A DNA stretch of 60,457 nt from Hyphomicrobiales bacterium (GTDB lineage Bacteria; Pseudomonadota; Alphaproteobacteria; Rhizobiales; Methyloligellaceae): NCBI GenBank assembly GCA_028280515.1, contig JANQLP010000160.1, positions 1 to 60,457 on the forward strand, given 5' to 3'. Below the pieces are notes generated by a model. That model had not been told where the DNA came from. It saw only the letters and a list, made by a program, of their open reading frames with translations, and made no database searches. The position numbers and the translations under genes are program-made. Below are positions 42,551-51,689 of the stretch, piece after piece. Position 1 is the first letter of the stretch, and every line of letters starts with the position of its first letter.

Positions 42551-43519
42551 CTAACGTAGGTGGTGTGGTGCCCGCTCCAGCAGGTCCGCCGCGTCCTGCA
42601 CGATACGTCGGACAATATCGGCTGCCGATTCGACGCGTGAAATGAGATCGACTGCCTCCCCTGCGATAAGCGCGCGCACCGAGAGGTCGTCCGGGTCGGA
42701 GGCGTCATAGGCCTCCTGCGCTTCGCCGGCGCGGGCCTTCATATCGTGAATGTCGTTTACCCATTTGTCCGCGAAGGCATTGCGGACGGAGCGGCCCGTA
42801 TAGTGCCACGGCCAGTCGAGCCCGCGCGCAATGTCGAACACCTTGGAGCGCACGGTTCCATCACCCGTCGCTGCGACCAGCCCTGCCTTGGCAGCATCGG
42901 TCCCGTCGGCCTCTGCGCTTGCCCAGAAGCGTGTTCCCATCATCACACCGTCGGCGCCGAGCATCAGAGCGGCGGCGAGCCCGCGCCCATCGGCAATGCC
43001 ACCGGCGCCCAGAATAATCTGGTCCGGCCCGGCGGCATCGCGCACCGCCGGCAGAAGCGCCATCAATCCGCGGTCCATGCCATGACCGCCCGCTTCCTGT
43101 CCCTGAGCGACGAGGACGTCCACGCCCGCGCCGACAGCCTGCTCCGCCTGCACGACGGTTTGTACCTGCCAGATCGTTGGGATGTCCCGTGCCTTTGCGT
43201 TCTTGACGATCTCCTCGGCATCTCCGAACGAGACCATCAGAGCCGCCGGATTGTGATCCAACGCCTGTTCCAGCAGGTCCTGATTTTTCTGCACGCTCCA
43301 CGTGATGAAACCGATGCCGACACGTTCGTTACCGGCATCACGGAAGGCCTGCTCGACCCAACCGGCATCACCGTATCCGCCACCGATCAGCCCGAGCCCG
43401 CCGGCGCGAGTGACCGCCGCTGCAAGGGCGCCACCGGCGACCTTGTCCATGGGCGCAAGCATCACCGGGTGGTCGACGTCGAAAAACTCGGTGAAGCGGG
43501 TCTTCAGGCGGGGCGTCAT
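42551..43519 (-). CDS. Nitronate monooxygenase-like FMN oxidoreductase
   Basis: The 322-residue TIM-barrel protein carries the family features HPVMLAPMDKVAGGALAAAV near residue 17, GLGLIGGGYG near 43, FITWSV, VLVAQGQEAGGHG near 135 (active-site His region) and ILGAGGIADGRGLAAALMLG near 168, with GADGVMMGTRFWAS after it. Such enzymes bind FMN and oxidise nitronates or act as NAD(P)H:quinone reductases. It stands divergent from the TauD-family gene. The exact substrate is not determined. Confidence 0.88.
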   Translation of the reverse strand: MTPRLKTRFTEFFDVDHPVMLAPMDKVAGGALAAAVTRAGGLGLIGGGYGDAGWVEQAFRDAGNERVGIGFITWSVQKNQDLLEQALDHNPAALMVSFGDAEEIVKNAKARDIPTIWQVQTVVQAEQAVGAGVDVLVAQGQEAGGHGMDRGLMALLPAVRDAAGPDQIILGAGGIADGRGLAAALMLGADGVMMGTRFWASAEADGTDAAKAGLVAATGDGTVRSKVFDIARGLDWPWHYTGRSVRNAFADKWVNDIHDMKARAGEAQEAYDASDPDDLSVRALIAGEAVDLISRVESAADIVRRIVQDAADLLERAPHHLR

Positions 43520-43721
43520 GCCCGGGACAGTAACACAAAGATCTGGCGTTTCTCTTTTCGTTCGCTGCTGCCGCAGGGTTCGCCTTCATGTTCATTCCGC
43601 AGCTTTTCACATGCCTCGCGGAGCGTTACGGTCGGCAGAACAGGGAGTGAGAGTGAGCAGGCAGAACCAAACGGCCGTTTCCTCTCATCTGCTGCGTGGG
43701 ACTCTCGGAAAGAGTTTTGAA

Positions 43722-44588
43722 ATGAACGATCAGAGCGAAGTACGCCTGCGCCGCTTGTCGGGGTGCGTCGGGGCCGAAGTGTCGGGTGTGTCCCTGTCGG
43801 GCGACCTCACAAATGCGCAGTTCGACGCGATCCATCGTGCGTTTAACGACCATTCGGTTCTGGTGTTCCGTAATCAGCAACTCGAACCGGACGAACTTGT
43901 TTCCTTCTCACGCCGCTTCGGGCCTCTGGAACAACATGTGCTGAAGCAGTTCGCACATCCCGAAAACCCGGACGTGTTTCTGATCTCCAACGTCAAGGAG
44001 AAGGGCAAGCCCGTCGGCGCCATCCGTGCGGGGCAGTACTGGCACTCGGACTGCTCATATATGGCCAGACCCACCATGGCGTCGGTTCTGCACGCGCTGG
44101 AGGTGCCGCACACCGGTGGTGACACCATGTTCACCAGCATGGCTGCCGCCTACGATGAACTGTCGGAGCCCATGAAAGTATTTCTTTCAGGCCTCACCGC
44201 CGTCCACGACTACACCAACGCTTGGGACGTGTTCTTCTCCCGTGTTGCCGACCGTCCTCCCCTGTCGGATGAGGATCGCGCCAAGGTGCCGCCGGTTGAG
44301 CATCCAATCGTCCGCACCCACCCGGAGACGGGGCGCAAGGTGCTGTTCGTCAATCCGGGCTTCACGCGCCACATAGTTGGCCTGACGGAAGCGGAAAGCC
44401 GTGCTCTGTTGGACCTGTTGTTTGCGCACGCCCAGCAGCCGCATTTCATCTATCGCCACACATGGGCGTCGGGCGATCTGGTCATGTGGGACAATCGGGC
44501 AACATGGCACCTCGCCGTTGCCGACTACAATATGGAAGAACGCCGCCACTTTCACCGCACCAGTATCGCCGGAGATGCGCCGTATTGA
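43722..44588 (+). CDS. TauD/TfdA family Fe(II)/2-oxoglutarate dioxygenase
   Basis: The 288-residue enzyme starts at the ATG at 43722 after a weak GGAAAGAG site. It carries the iron-binding triad His108 and Asp110 (QYWHSDCSYM) and His263 (WDNRATWHLAVADY), plus downstream Arg residues of MEERRHFHRT that bind 2-oxoglutarate. The family includes taurine and 2,4-D dioxygenases. Because the window also encodes sulfur oxidation, sulfonate cleavage to sulfite is an attractive but unproven guess. The last 39 bp recur in diverged form at 47216-47254. Confidence 0.9.
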   Translation: MNDQSEVRLRRLSGCVGAEVSGVSLSGDLTNAQFDAIHRAFNDHSVLVFRNQQLEPDELVSFSRRFGPLEQHVLKQFAHPENPDVFLISNVKEKGKPVGAIRAGQYWHSDCSYMARPTMASVLHALEVPHTGGDTMFTSMAAAYDELSEPMKVFLSGLTAVHDYTNAWDVFFSRVADRPPLSDEDRAKVPPVEHPIVRTHPETGRKVLFVNPGFTRHIVGLTEAESRALLDLLFAHAQQPHFIYRHTWASGDLVMWDNRATWHLAVADYNMEERRHFHRTSIAGDAPY

Positions 44589-45119
44589 TTGTGCGGCTTG
44601 CCGGTCGCGCCTGGACCAAACCGTTTCGGCTTCGATCGCAGATCGAGACAGCCGGGACAGGTACGGTTAACCGATCTTTCATCCAGCCAAATTACAACCA
44701 TTAATAGAAGTTTAGAATCAATTTCGCGCTTTTGTTGTGGGTGGGTTGCGAGGTCATCCCATCATGTTTGCGGTCGGCGAGAGACCGCTATAGAGGCGTC
44801 AAGATGGGGCAAGTCAGTGTCGATCATCATGAGAATGCGTGGCTCAAGACGCGCAGCGAAGCGGATTGGGACCAATCGCGGAGGCATGCATGATCGGTCG
44901 TTCGACACACCAGCCGCGAGCCGTTGTCGTCGGAAGCGGTCATGCGCAAGACAAAGAACCCCAATTCCATCTGGGCCACAGCAGGTATATGCGGCGTCGC
45001 CGCAGACGCAACCGCATCAATGATCTTTCAGAAATGACCCGTGAACAGCGGCAATGCCGGCGTGCCGAGAATGGCCGTGGCTTGCCGCGATGCGAGTCGG
45101 TTTTGCGAGGAAGAATGCT
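44589..45119. other. Long gap before the HBM-type chemoreceptor gene
   Basis: No gene was supported. An AT-richer tract (44685-44735) is a likely promoter zone. Short open frames (for example 44839-45123) have poor ribosome sites and composition. The sequence GCGAGGAAGAATGCT just before 45120 provides the ribosome site of the chemoreceptor. Confidence 0.4.
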
Positions 45120-47132
45120 ATGAGTTGGCTACAGAACATCAAGATATCAAAAAAGGTCTTCGGCGGCTTCGGCGTGGTGCTTGCGCTGTTGCTGCTGATT
45201 TCAACCGTCGCCTTTGTCAACATGTATATGACAGAAGACAATCTCACTCGATATCGTAGCTTGGCGCTGCAGACGAACGGATCCGGTCGGGTCCAGGCCA
45301 ACCTGCTCGAGGCCCGGTTGCAGGCGAAAAACTACATCATCAGCGCGAGTCAGGAAAATATCGACAAGGTCAAGGAACGGGCCAACAAGACCCTGGAATT
45401 GATCGAGTACTTGCGCACCCGAGTCACCAATCCGGAAAAGAAGAAGATTGTGAACGACTCTGAAAAAGCGATGCACGATTATCTCAAGGCGTTTGATGAG
45501 GTCACGAAGAAGCAGGACCACCGCAATCAACTGGTCCATGAGGTCCTCAACAAGGACGGCCCGCAGATGGAGCGCAAACTCACCTCGATCATGGAAAGCG
45601 CCTTTCGGGATGCCGATGCGGAAGCCGCTTACCGCGCCGGCTTGACGCTCCGCAGCCTGTTGCTTGCGCGGCTGTACGCGGTCAAGTTTCTGGTTGAGAA
45701 CGATGACGCGTCATACCAGCGCGTGACTGAGGAGCTTGCGAACACTGCCAAGAACCGGGACACGCTCTATGCCAATCTTCAGGACCCGGAGCGGCGCAAG
45801 CTCACTGAGGAATTTCTGACGCTACTCGAGGGATATTCCAAGGCCTTTCAAGACGTACACAAGACCATCTTGTCCCGGAACGAGATCATTAAGGGCACCA
45901 TGGACGTGATTGGTCCCAAGGTCGCCGGCGAAATCGAACAGCTCAAGCTTTCGGTCAAGAAGGAGCAGGATACGCTCGGACCGGCGATGGTGACCTCCCT
46001 GAGGAACGCCGAATACTCGACTGTCGGCGTATCAATGATCAGCGTCATAGTTGGCGCCGTCGCCGCGTGGTTCATCGGGACAGGAATCTCCGGTCCGATC
46101 AACCGCATCACCGAGGCTATGCGCAAGTTGGCTGATGGTGACACCAGCGCCGAAATTGAAGGTGCGGACCGCCGCGATGAGATAGGAGATATGGCCAAGG
46201 CGACGATGGTTTTCCGTGACAACGCGATCGAGCGCGCACGCCTCGAAGAACAGTCCGGCTCGGAAGTTGCCGAGCGCGAAAAGCGCCAGAAAAAGGTCGA
46301 CGACCTGATTTCAGGGTTCCGTACCGAGGTTGGTGACCTGCTGGCTGGCGTTGCTTCCAACATGGAGCAGATGGAAAAGACTGCTGACGCGCTCAACACC
46401 ATATCCGAGCAAGCGTCAGGTCAGGCCGGCAATGCCGCCACGGCATCCGGGCAGGCTTCAGCCAATGTTCAGACGGTTGCTGGCGCGGCGGAGGAACTTT
46501 CCTCCTCTATCCAGGAGATCGGCAACCAGGTAACCCAGGCCTCGGAGATCGTGGCCAAGGCGACCCAGGCGGCAAATGCCACGAACGAGCAGATCGAGGG
46601 ACTTGCCACGTCTGCGCAAAAGATCGGCGAAGTGATCACCATCATTTCGGAAATTGCGGAGCAAACGAATCTGCTGGCGCTCAATGCAACCATCGAAGCT
46701 GCACGCGCAGGTGATGCCGGAAAGGGCTTCGCCGTCGTGGCTTCCGAGGTCAAGGAGCTGGCGGAGCAGACCGCCCGAGCGACCGAACAGATCGGTGAAC
46801 AGATTACCGAAATCCAGGCTGCCACGAGCGAGTCTGTAACGTCTATCCGTGGCATCACGGAAACCATGGAAGAGGTGAACGGATATACCGTCGCGATCTC
46901 CGGCGCCGTGGAAGAGCAGAATGCGGCAACATCTGAAATCAGTCGCAATGTTCAACAGGCCGCAACTGGAACGGAAGAAGTCACCACCAATGTTGAAGGT
47001 GTGAATGGCGCCGTTGCGGAGACGCGCCAGTCAGCGGAACAGATGCGGGCGGCATCCGCGCAAGTTGCCGAGCAGTCTGAAAACATGAAGAGGACTGTCG
47101 ACGCCTTTCTGATGAACGTTGCCGCCGCCTGA
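45120..47132 (+). CDS. Methyl-accepting chemotaxis protein with HBM-type sensor
   Basis: The 670-residue receptor is read from the ATG at 45120 ([20 protein letters not shown]). Membrane helices lie near 13-35 and 300-322. The periplasmic region is all-helical and long (about 40-298), resembling the helical bimodular sensor: [20 protein letters not shown] near the start and [20 protein letters not shown] midway. A HAMP region ([20 protein letters not shown]) and a signalling domain with [20 protein letters not shown] follow. Organic acids are known ligands of the family; the ligand here is unknown. A hairpin follows the stop, then a fragment of a TauD-type gene. Confidence 0.88.
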   Translation: MSWLQNIKISKKVFGGFGVVLALLLLISTVAFVNMYMTEDNLTRYRSLALQTNGSGRVQANLLEARLQAKNYIISASQENIDKVKERANKTLELIEYLRTRVTNPEKKKIVNDSEKAMHDYLKAFDEVTKKQDHRNQLVHEVLNKDGPQMERKLTSIMESAFRDADAEAAYRAGLTLRSLLLARLYAVKFLVENDDASYQRVTEELANTAKNRDTLYANLQDPERRKLTEEFLTLLEGYSKAFQDVHKTILSRNEIIKGTMDVIGPKVAGEIEQLKLSVKKEQDTLGPAMVTSLRNAEYSTVGVSMISVIVGAVAAWFIGTGISGPINRITEAMRKLADGDTSAEIEGADRRDEIGDMAKATMVFRDNAIERARLEEQSGSEVAEREKRQKKVDDLISGFRTEVGDLLAGVASNMEQMEKTADALNTISEQASGQAGNAATASGQASANVQTVAGAAEELSSSIQEIGNQVTQASEIVAKATQAANATNEQIEGLATSAQKIGEVITIISEIAEQTNLLALNATIEAARAGDAGKGFAVVASEVKELAEQTARATEQIGEQITEIQAATSESVTSIRGITETMEEVNGYTVAISGAVEEQNAATSEISRNVQQAATGTEEVTTNVEGVNGAVAETRQSAEQMRAASAQVAEQSENMKRTVDAFLMNVAAA

Positions 47133-47167
47133 CCGCGTAAGGCATAGTATCGACCGACGTGAAATGG

Positions 47168-47199
47168 GACGCCAAGGGCCTGGGGAAGCCCTTGGCGTC
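47168..47199 (+). terminator. Hairpin after the chemoreceptor gene
   Basis: A perfect 12-bp stem, GACGCCAAGGGC at 47168-47179 and GCCCTTGGCGTC at 47188-47199, has an 8-base loop. No U run follows directly, so termination strength is uncertain. It lies 36 bp after the chemoreceptor stop. Confidence 0.6.
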
Positions 47200-47215
47200 G
47201 CTGACTGTCCACCCC

Positions 47216-47254
47216 TTTCACCGCACCAGCATCGCCGGGGATGCACCGCATTGA
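47216..47254 (+). pseudogene. Remnant of the 3' end of a TauD-type gene
   Basis: Thirteen codons encode FHRTSIAGDAPH and a stop, matching the last residues FHRTSIAGDAPY of the TauD-family gene that ends at 44588. The two 39-bp stretches agree at 35 positions; three of four differences are synonymous. No longer coding match precedes it. It is probably the tail of a lost TauD paralogue, or a duplicated gene end left by a recombination event around the chemoreceptor gene. Confidence 0.7.
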
Positions 47255-47293
47255 AACGCAGATTGGCGCGAAGGTATGTACCTTCTCCCTCCC

Positions 47294-48760
47294 CTAGCCT
47301 GTTGCCAGGTAGCGGTTGACCGTCTGCTGAAGGTCCTCTGCATCGCCGGAAAGCTCGGTCGCGTCTTGCTGGAATGCCACAGATATCTCGCTCGACTGCT
47401 TGGCCGCATCGCTGATGCCGGTAATGTTCTCCGCTGCCTCTTTTGTGGCGGCGGATTGCTCTTCGATCGCGGCGGAGATGCCGGTCGCGGCCTCGGCGAC
47501 CCGCGTGATGATCTCGATGATCTGCTCTACGCCCTCAACCGACGAGTGTGACGCAGTCTGTATGGCTTCAATCTGTGCCGAAATATCGGCCGTCGCCTTG
47601 GCGGTCTGGCCCGCCAGTTCCTTGACTTCACTGGCCACGACGGCAAACCCCTTGCCGGCCTCGCCGGCGCGTGCTGCTTCTATTGTCGCATTGAGGGCCA
47701 AAAGATTGGTCTGGTCTGCGATTTCCTGAATGATCCCGGCCACGCTGCTGATCTTCTCTGCTGCGTCGGCCATACCTGAAAGGACCTCGCCGGCCTTTGT
47801 GGCCTCGGCGGCGGCAGTCTTCGAGACCCCGGCTGTCGATGTGACCTGCTCGGATATCTCGGAGATAGAGGAGCTCAATTGTTCAATTGCGGAAACGACC
47901 GCGGAAGACTGTTGTGTGGTCTGCTCCGAGGCCGCCGACAGCGCTGTCGAACGTTCCGTCATTGATGTGGCGGTCGTTGCCAGTTTCTTTGACGCCGCAT
48001 CGAGGTCATTGGCCAGCGCGACCTGATCGGTGACGACCATCCAGTTCAACATCGGCGCGATGTATTCACCCGCGTCGTCATGAATGGCGCTGATCTGTAG
48101 GTCCAATGTTTCATCGCCGAGGCTGATTTTCGAGTTGAACGGCAGTTTGGAGGGGTCGGAGAGGATGGCTCTCTGACGTTCCGGGTTTTTGTGGAATATG
48201 TCGATACACTGTCCCTTAAGTTCATCGATGGGCACCGGGAGAAGGTGCTGAAGCGGCTTTAGCGTCTCGCGGCTCGCCCTGTTCACATATGTGATCTCGA
48301 GCGTCGCTTTGTCGACGACCATGACGTTGATCGGCATGTTGTCGATCATCTGCAGGAGCCGGGCGGTCTCCTCCTCTGCACGCACCTGATCCGTCACAAC
48401 GCTCCAGGCAAGCACTGGTTTGACGTATTGGCCGCTTTCCTTCAGGGCGTTGACATTGAGGTCGAGAACCTCTTCACCCAGATGAATGCGTGCCTTGTAC
48501 GGGAGCCTTTGCGGGTCGGCGAGCAGTTTCCGCAAATGCTCCGGATTCTTGTGAAAGATGTCGATGGATTGTCCAACAACCTCTTCAGCACGGCATGGAA
48601 GCAAGTGCTCGATTTTTTTCAGACCGTCGACAGTCGCCTGGTTGACGTAATCGATCTGAAAGTTCCGCAAGTTGCACGTCATGACTGCCAGGGGGATGCC
48701 GTTCAGCATACTGTCCGCCAGCGTGTTGTCGTCTTTCGACAGGTATTTCTTCAGGCCCAT
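47294..48760 (-). CDS. Soluble chemoreceptor with two PAS-like domains
   Basis: The 488-residue protein starts at the ATG at 48760 after GGAGAAATAAG. No membrane segment is seen. Two PAS-like units (about 22-135 and 145-255) are internal duplicates: each holds [20 protein letters not shown] or [20 protein letters not shown] and a following [14 protein letters not shown] or [14 protein letters not shown]. The C-terminal signalling domain contains [20 protein letters not shown] and [19 protein letters not shown]. It probably senses an internal cue such as redox state or a ligand and feeds chemotaxis. No heme- or flavin-binding residue was identified. Confidence 0.88.
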   Translation of the reverse strand: MGLKKYLSKDDNTLADSMLNGIPLAVMTCNLRNFQIDYVNQATVDGLKKIEHLLPCRAEEVVGQSIDIFHKNPEHLRKLLADPQRLPYKARIHLGEEVLDLNVNALKESGQYVKPVLAWSVVTDQVRAEEETARLLQMIDNMPINVMVVDKATLEITYVNRASRETLKPLQHLLPVPIDELKGQCIDIFHKNPERQRAILSDPSKLPFNSKISLGDETLDLQISAIHDDAGEYIAPMLNWMVVTDQVALANDLDAASKKLATTATSMTERSTALSAASEQTTQQSSAVVSAIEQLSSSISEISEQVTSTAGVSKTAAAEATKAGEVLSGMADAAEKISSVAGIIQEIADQTNLLALNATIEAARAGEAGKGFAVVASEVKELAGQTAKATADISAQIEAIQTASHSSVEGVEQIIEIITRVAEAATGISAAIEEQSAATKEAAENITGISDAAKQSSEISVAFQQDATELSGDAEDLQQTVNRYLATG

Positions 48761-49271
48761 CTTATTTCTCCAGAAGTCCACTCGCATACGGACAAGAAGA
48801 GATCAGTTCTTTACGCTGCCGCATTCGGTCATCCCTGCTGGGGCCTGGACGTGCTTCGAAAATGCGCTGATGCAGTGCTGAAGGGCTCGGCCCACTTCAG
48901 GCCGATCGCGGAATTGAGTATCCGCGAAGCTGGTCTGGTTGTTCGGATCCACCGTCTGGTTCCTACTCGTTCCCGTAGGGATTGGCCCCGGAAAGAACCG
49001 TGTCTCTTTGCGCCCGACGCGCATGGTTATTGAATGCTGCCTTTTGTGAGTTGCCAAAGGACGACCACCGGCGCAGCAAAACCTCCGCGCTCATGACGAG
49101 TGAGTCCGGTTAAGGGGAGCTTAACTGCCGGCAGTGCCGGCCAAAGACGAAGCAAAAAGAGAACAATGCCGACATATATCGGCAAACGAGGCGTCATAAT
49201 TGTGCGCGCATCGCGCAATGCCCTGAGTCACCTTTGTTCCCGAAGACGGAGTGAACGAGACGTGTGATTGT
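48761..49271. other. Gap upstream of the soluble chemoreceptor gene
   Basis: No gene was supported. The interval contains the promoter side of the chemoreceptor (48761-48800), and the alpha/beta hydrolase gene ends at its far side. No inverted repeat or terminator of note was recognised. Confidence 0.4.
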
Positions 49272-50132
49272 TTACCCCTTTGCAGCCGCAACGAACTGGG
49301 TCCACCGCTCGCGGTCGATGAAGCCGTAATGCCCCGCTCCGTCCCATTCATGTAAGGTGCTGTTGGGCAATTGCCCGGCGAGATAGCGCGGCATGTCCGG
49401 TGAAATGATGTCGTCCGCCGAGCCGTAAAAGACATCGGTCTGCTGTTTCACATCCCCCGGATCAAAGCCCCAGCCCCACAACGCCTCGGTCATTTCGTAA
49501 ACACCTTTCTCATCCTGGATGTAGCCAAGGCGAAAATTCTCCTCGAACATGGCCTCCTGTTCGGGCGTGCGGGTGAAGGTCGGGGCGTCATGGGGAAGCT
49601 CGTCACCTGCCGACCGCACATAGGACGCGAGGTCCTTTTCAATCTTTTTCGCCTCCATGCCCATGGCCCAGCGCAACAGTCTGTGATGATGGCGGATGCG
49701 TACGATCATCTTCAGGTCCTTCATCACCAGCATGTCGGTAACGCCGGGGGCATCGAAAGGCGCCACAGGTGAGGCCAGCGTTATCTTCCTCGCGCGCTCG
49801 GGCATGTGATAGGCGATTGACAGTGCATGCGGGCCGCCACCGGAGTGTCCGGCAACATTGAAAGTCTCGAGCTTGAGGTGGTCGGCGAACTGCTCCATGT
49901 CTAAACCCCAGTCGACCATCTTGCGGCCCGGCTTCGGCGAAGAGCCGCCGACGCCGGGCTGATCTGCGCAGATCCAGCGCACACCAAGCGATGCGGTGAG
50001 CGCATCATCTGGATTTCGGATGACGTGGGAATCCGAAAAACCGTGGTTGAAAATGACGGGCACGCCGTCCGGATCGCCGTAACTGTCGAAGCTCAGCGTT
50101 CGCCCGTCGGCGAGCGTCATCTTTTTGCTCAT
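49272..50132 (-). CDS. Alpha/beta-fold hydrolase
   Basis: The 286-residue product starts at the ATG at 50132 (MSKKMTLADGRTLSFDSYGD). It has the oxyanion-side motif FNHGFSDS (about 28-35), the nucleophile elbow GHSGGG with Ser97, an acid in FYGSADDIISP and the catalytic His in GAGHYGF. A cap insertion with HHHRLLRWAMGMEAKKIEKD is present. No signal peptide is seen. The family includes esterases, epoxide hydrolases and dehalogenases; the substrate is unknown. Confidence 0.88.
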   Translation of the reverse strand: MSKKMTLADGRTLSFDSYGDPDGVPVIFNHGFSDSHVIRNPDDALTASLGVRWICADQPGVGGSSPKPGRKMVDWGLDMEQFADHLKLETFNVAGHSGGGPHALSIAYHMPERARKITLASPVAPFDAPGVTDMLVMKDLKMIVRIRHHHRLLRWAMGMEAKKIEKDLASYVRSAGDELPHDAPTFTRTPEQEAMFEENFRLGYIQDEKGVYEMTEALWGWGFDPGDVKQQTDVFYGSADDIISPDMPRYLAGQLPNSTLHEWDGAGHYGFIDRERWTQFVAAAKG

Positions 50133-50300
50133 GGCTGTCTCCCTGAATTTGTCAGCGGGGGGCACAGCTTAGGTGGGGCTTCGGGCAGGAATTGCGAGTC
50201 TCCGGCCACACGGTTCGGTCGCCAGGTCAGTGGACATGCGGCCCTGCGCACGCGTTCGCGCAACGGCAAGACGCGCTGGTGTTGCGAGTTTTGGCCTGTC

Positions 50301-50693
50301 CTATTGCCGGGTCAGGGTGACTGTTGCCGATCCCTTTGAACTGGTCGCCTTGATGTGCTGGCGGCTGCCATTCACACTTATGCTGACGTCACCTGCCACA
50401 TCGTGCTGCTCGCTGTACAGACGCCCCGTATAGCGTGTGTTGCTGCGCTTGACGACGCGGCCCGACGTTTTGAAAGTCCCGTGGGCATGTGCGCACGTGA
50501 CGTGCACGACAAAGGTGCGCCCGCTGCCTTCTTCGTAACGAATGCGGCAACGAATGCGCTCTGCTTTTCCGGATGTCAGCTTAACCAGTCCATTGCCGCG
50601 CCATGCGCCTGTGATCGGCCCGGCCTTAGCAGTGTCCACAACTAAGGCAATGGTGAAGACCGCTGCAATCATACTTGCAAAGATGTAACGCAT
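50301..50693 (-). CDS. Small secreted protein, paralogue of the one at 11420-11818
   Basis: The 130-residue product starts at an ATG after a GGGGGTG leader. A signal peptide of about 24 residues ends near TAKAGPIT. The mature part follows the same plan as its paralogue: GAWRGNGLVKLTSGKAERIR, CRIRYEEGSGRTFVVHVTCA, GTFKTSGRVVKR, LYSEQHDVAGDVSISVNGS and VTLTRQ. Both Cys are kept. The shared leader motif suggests common translation features with the gene at 42434. The function is unknown. Confidence 0.82.
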   Translation of the reverse strand: MRYIFASMIAAVFTIALVVDTAKAGPITGAWRGNGLVKLTSGKAERIRCRIRYEEGSGRTFVVHVTCAHAHGTFKTSGRVVKRSNTRYTGRLYSEQHDVAGDVSISVNGSRQHIKATSSKGSATVTLTRQ

Positions 50694-50905
50694 CTGAATA
50701 CACCCCCAAGTTTAGATGGGAGCCCGATTCGCCTGATGATAGCAAGGGGAGGTCAGGCCGTCGGGTGCATTTTTGCACGGCATGGTGGTGCCGGCGCAAC
50801 ACCACGGGCGCGTCATTCGCTCGTGCTGAAGGTCTCCCGCAGGTGACCGGTTGGCTCTCCACAGACGAAATATGTGGCAGGCCCCGAGATTGGCCAATCG
50901 GGTGC

Positions 50906-51415
50906 TTATGACAATTGAGAGTTCGCAGTTAACCCTTTGTCAGGTGAGGCAGACGGTGACGCTGAGTGGTGATGCCGTCTTTGGAGGTCCCACGCAACGA
51001 CGGTGCGGCGCCAGTGATGCAGTGGCTCGCAGAGTTGAAGCAGAAGCCGTGACGCCGTCTCGGCCGAGTGCTGTTTGCTGTTGAGCTCCCGCTGAACATC
51101 GCGCAACGCATCGAGTAGCTGTTTCGGCACTGGAATGCTGGAATGACCGCTTGCCCTCTGGATTGCCTCCACGATCTGGCGGAGATGACCTGCAAGGCTC
51201 TCGAGATCAGCCCGCAACTCCATTTCGTGGCTGGACTCATCGCAAACCGCAAGGTTGTCAGATTTGATTGATGGCTTTGAACTCACCGTTTGGTCCCTCC
51301 TCGTTTCCGAGAGATCTGGCCCCGGAACGATAACTGATCCGGCCCCCTGGGGAGTAAGTGTGCTGTCCTTGACGATGCACGAATCGCAACTGCACATCCC
51401 ACTTGGGAAAGACAA
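50906..51415 (-). CDS. Hypothetical protein (up to 169 residues)
   Basis: The frame is open for 169 codons. The segment from about residue 65 on (MELRADLESLAGHLRQIVEA, then KQLLDALRDVQRELNSKQHS and TASRLLLQLCEPLHHWRRTV) looks like genuine helical protein sequence. The first 60 residues look less convincing, so the real start may be an internal ATG near 51220. No family was recognised and no clear ribosome site decides the start. Confidence 0.4.
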   Translation of the reverse strand: MSFPSGMCSCDSCIVKDSTLTPQGAGSVIVPGPDLSETRRDQTVSSKPSIKSDNLAVCDESSHEMELRADLESLAGHLRQIVEAIQRASGHSSIPVPKQLLDALRDVQRELNSKQHSAETASRLLLQLCEPLHHWRRTVVAWDLQRRHHHSASPSASPDKGLTANSQLS

Positions 51416-51689
51416 TAAAACTCCATCTATTAATAGAAAAAATATTTAAAAACATATTAATATATCAACCAAATACTCGTATGACTTGTATAGTTGGGCG
51501 TATTATATACGCTGTTCGGCGTACATCATTTCATTGTACGGAAATTATCCAGTATCACCCTGTGTTTTGGCTCGGCGTGTGTAGAGTTGGCTGGGAACCA
51601 AGAAAAACTCTGAATACCCGAACTGCATTCGATGGGGGTGCCTTCGAGTCGGAATAGCAAACGGGTAAACAAAACGGTGCGCCGATAAT
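51416..51689. promoter_or_regulatory. AT-rich upstream region of the MerR-type regulator gene
   Basis: The interval 51410-51540 is strikingly AT-rich for this chromosome, with runs such as AATATTTAAAAACATATTAA and a GTATTATATACG palindrome-like stretch near 51500. It should contain the regulator promoter and may bind nucleoid proteins. No gene is seen here. Confidence 0.5.

Noticed and set aside
42746-43720. 324-codon plus-strand frame over the nitronate monooxygenase-like gene
   Set aside because: It mirrors a well-supported minus-strand enzyme and has no recognisable domain.
48803-49057. 84-codon frame upstream of the soluble chemoreceptor
   Set aside because: No ribosome site or family, and the composition is unlike neighbouring genes.
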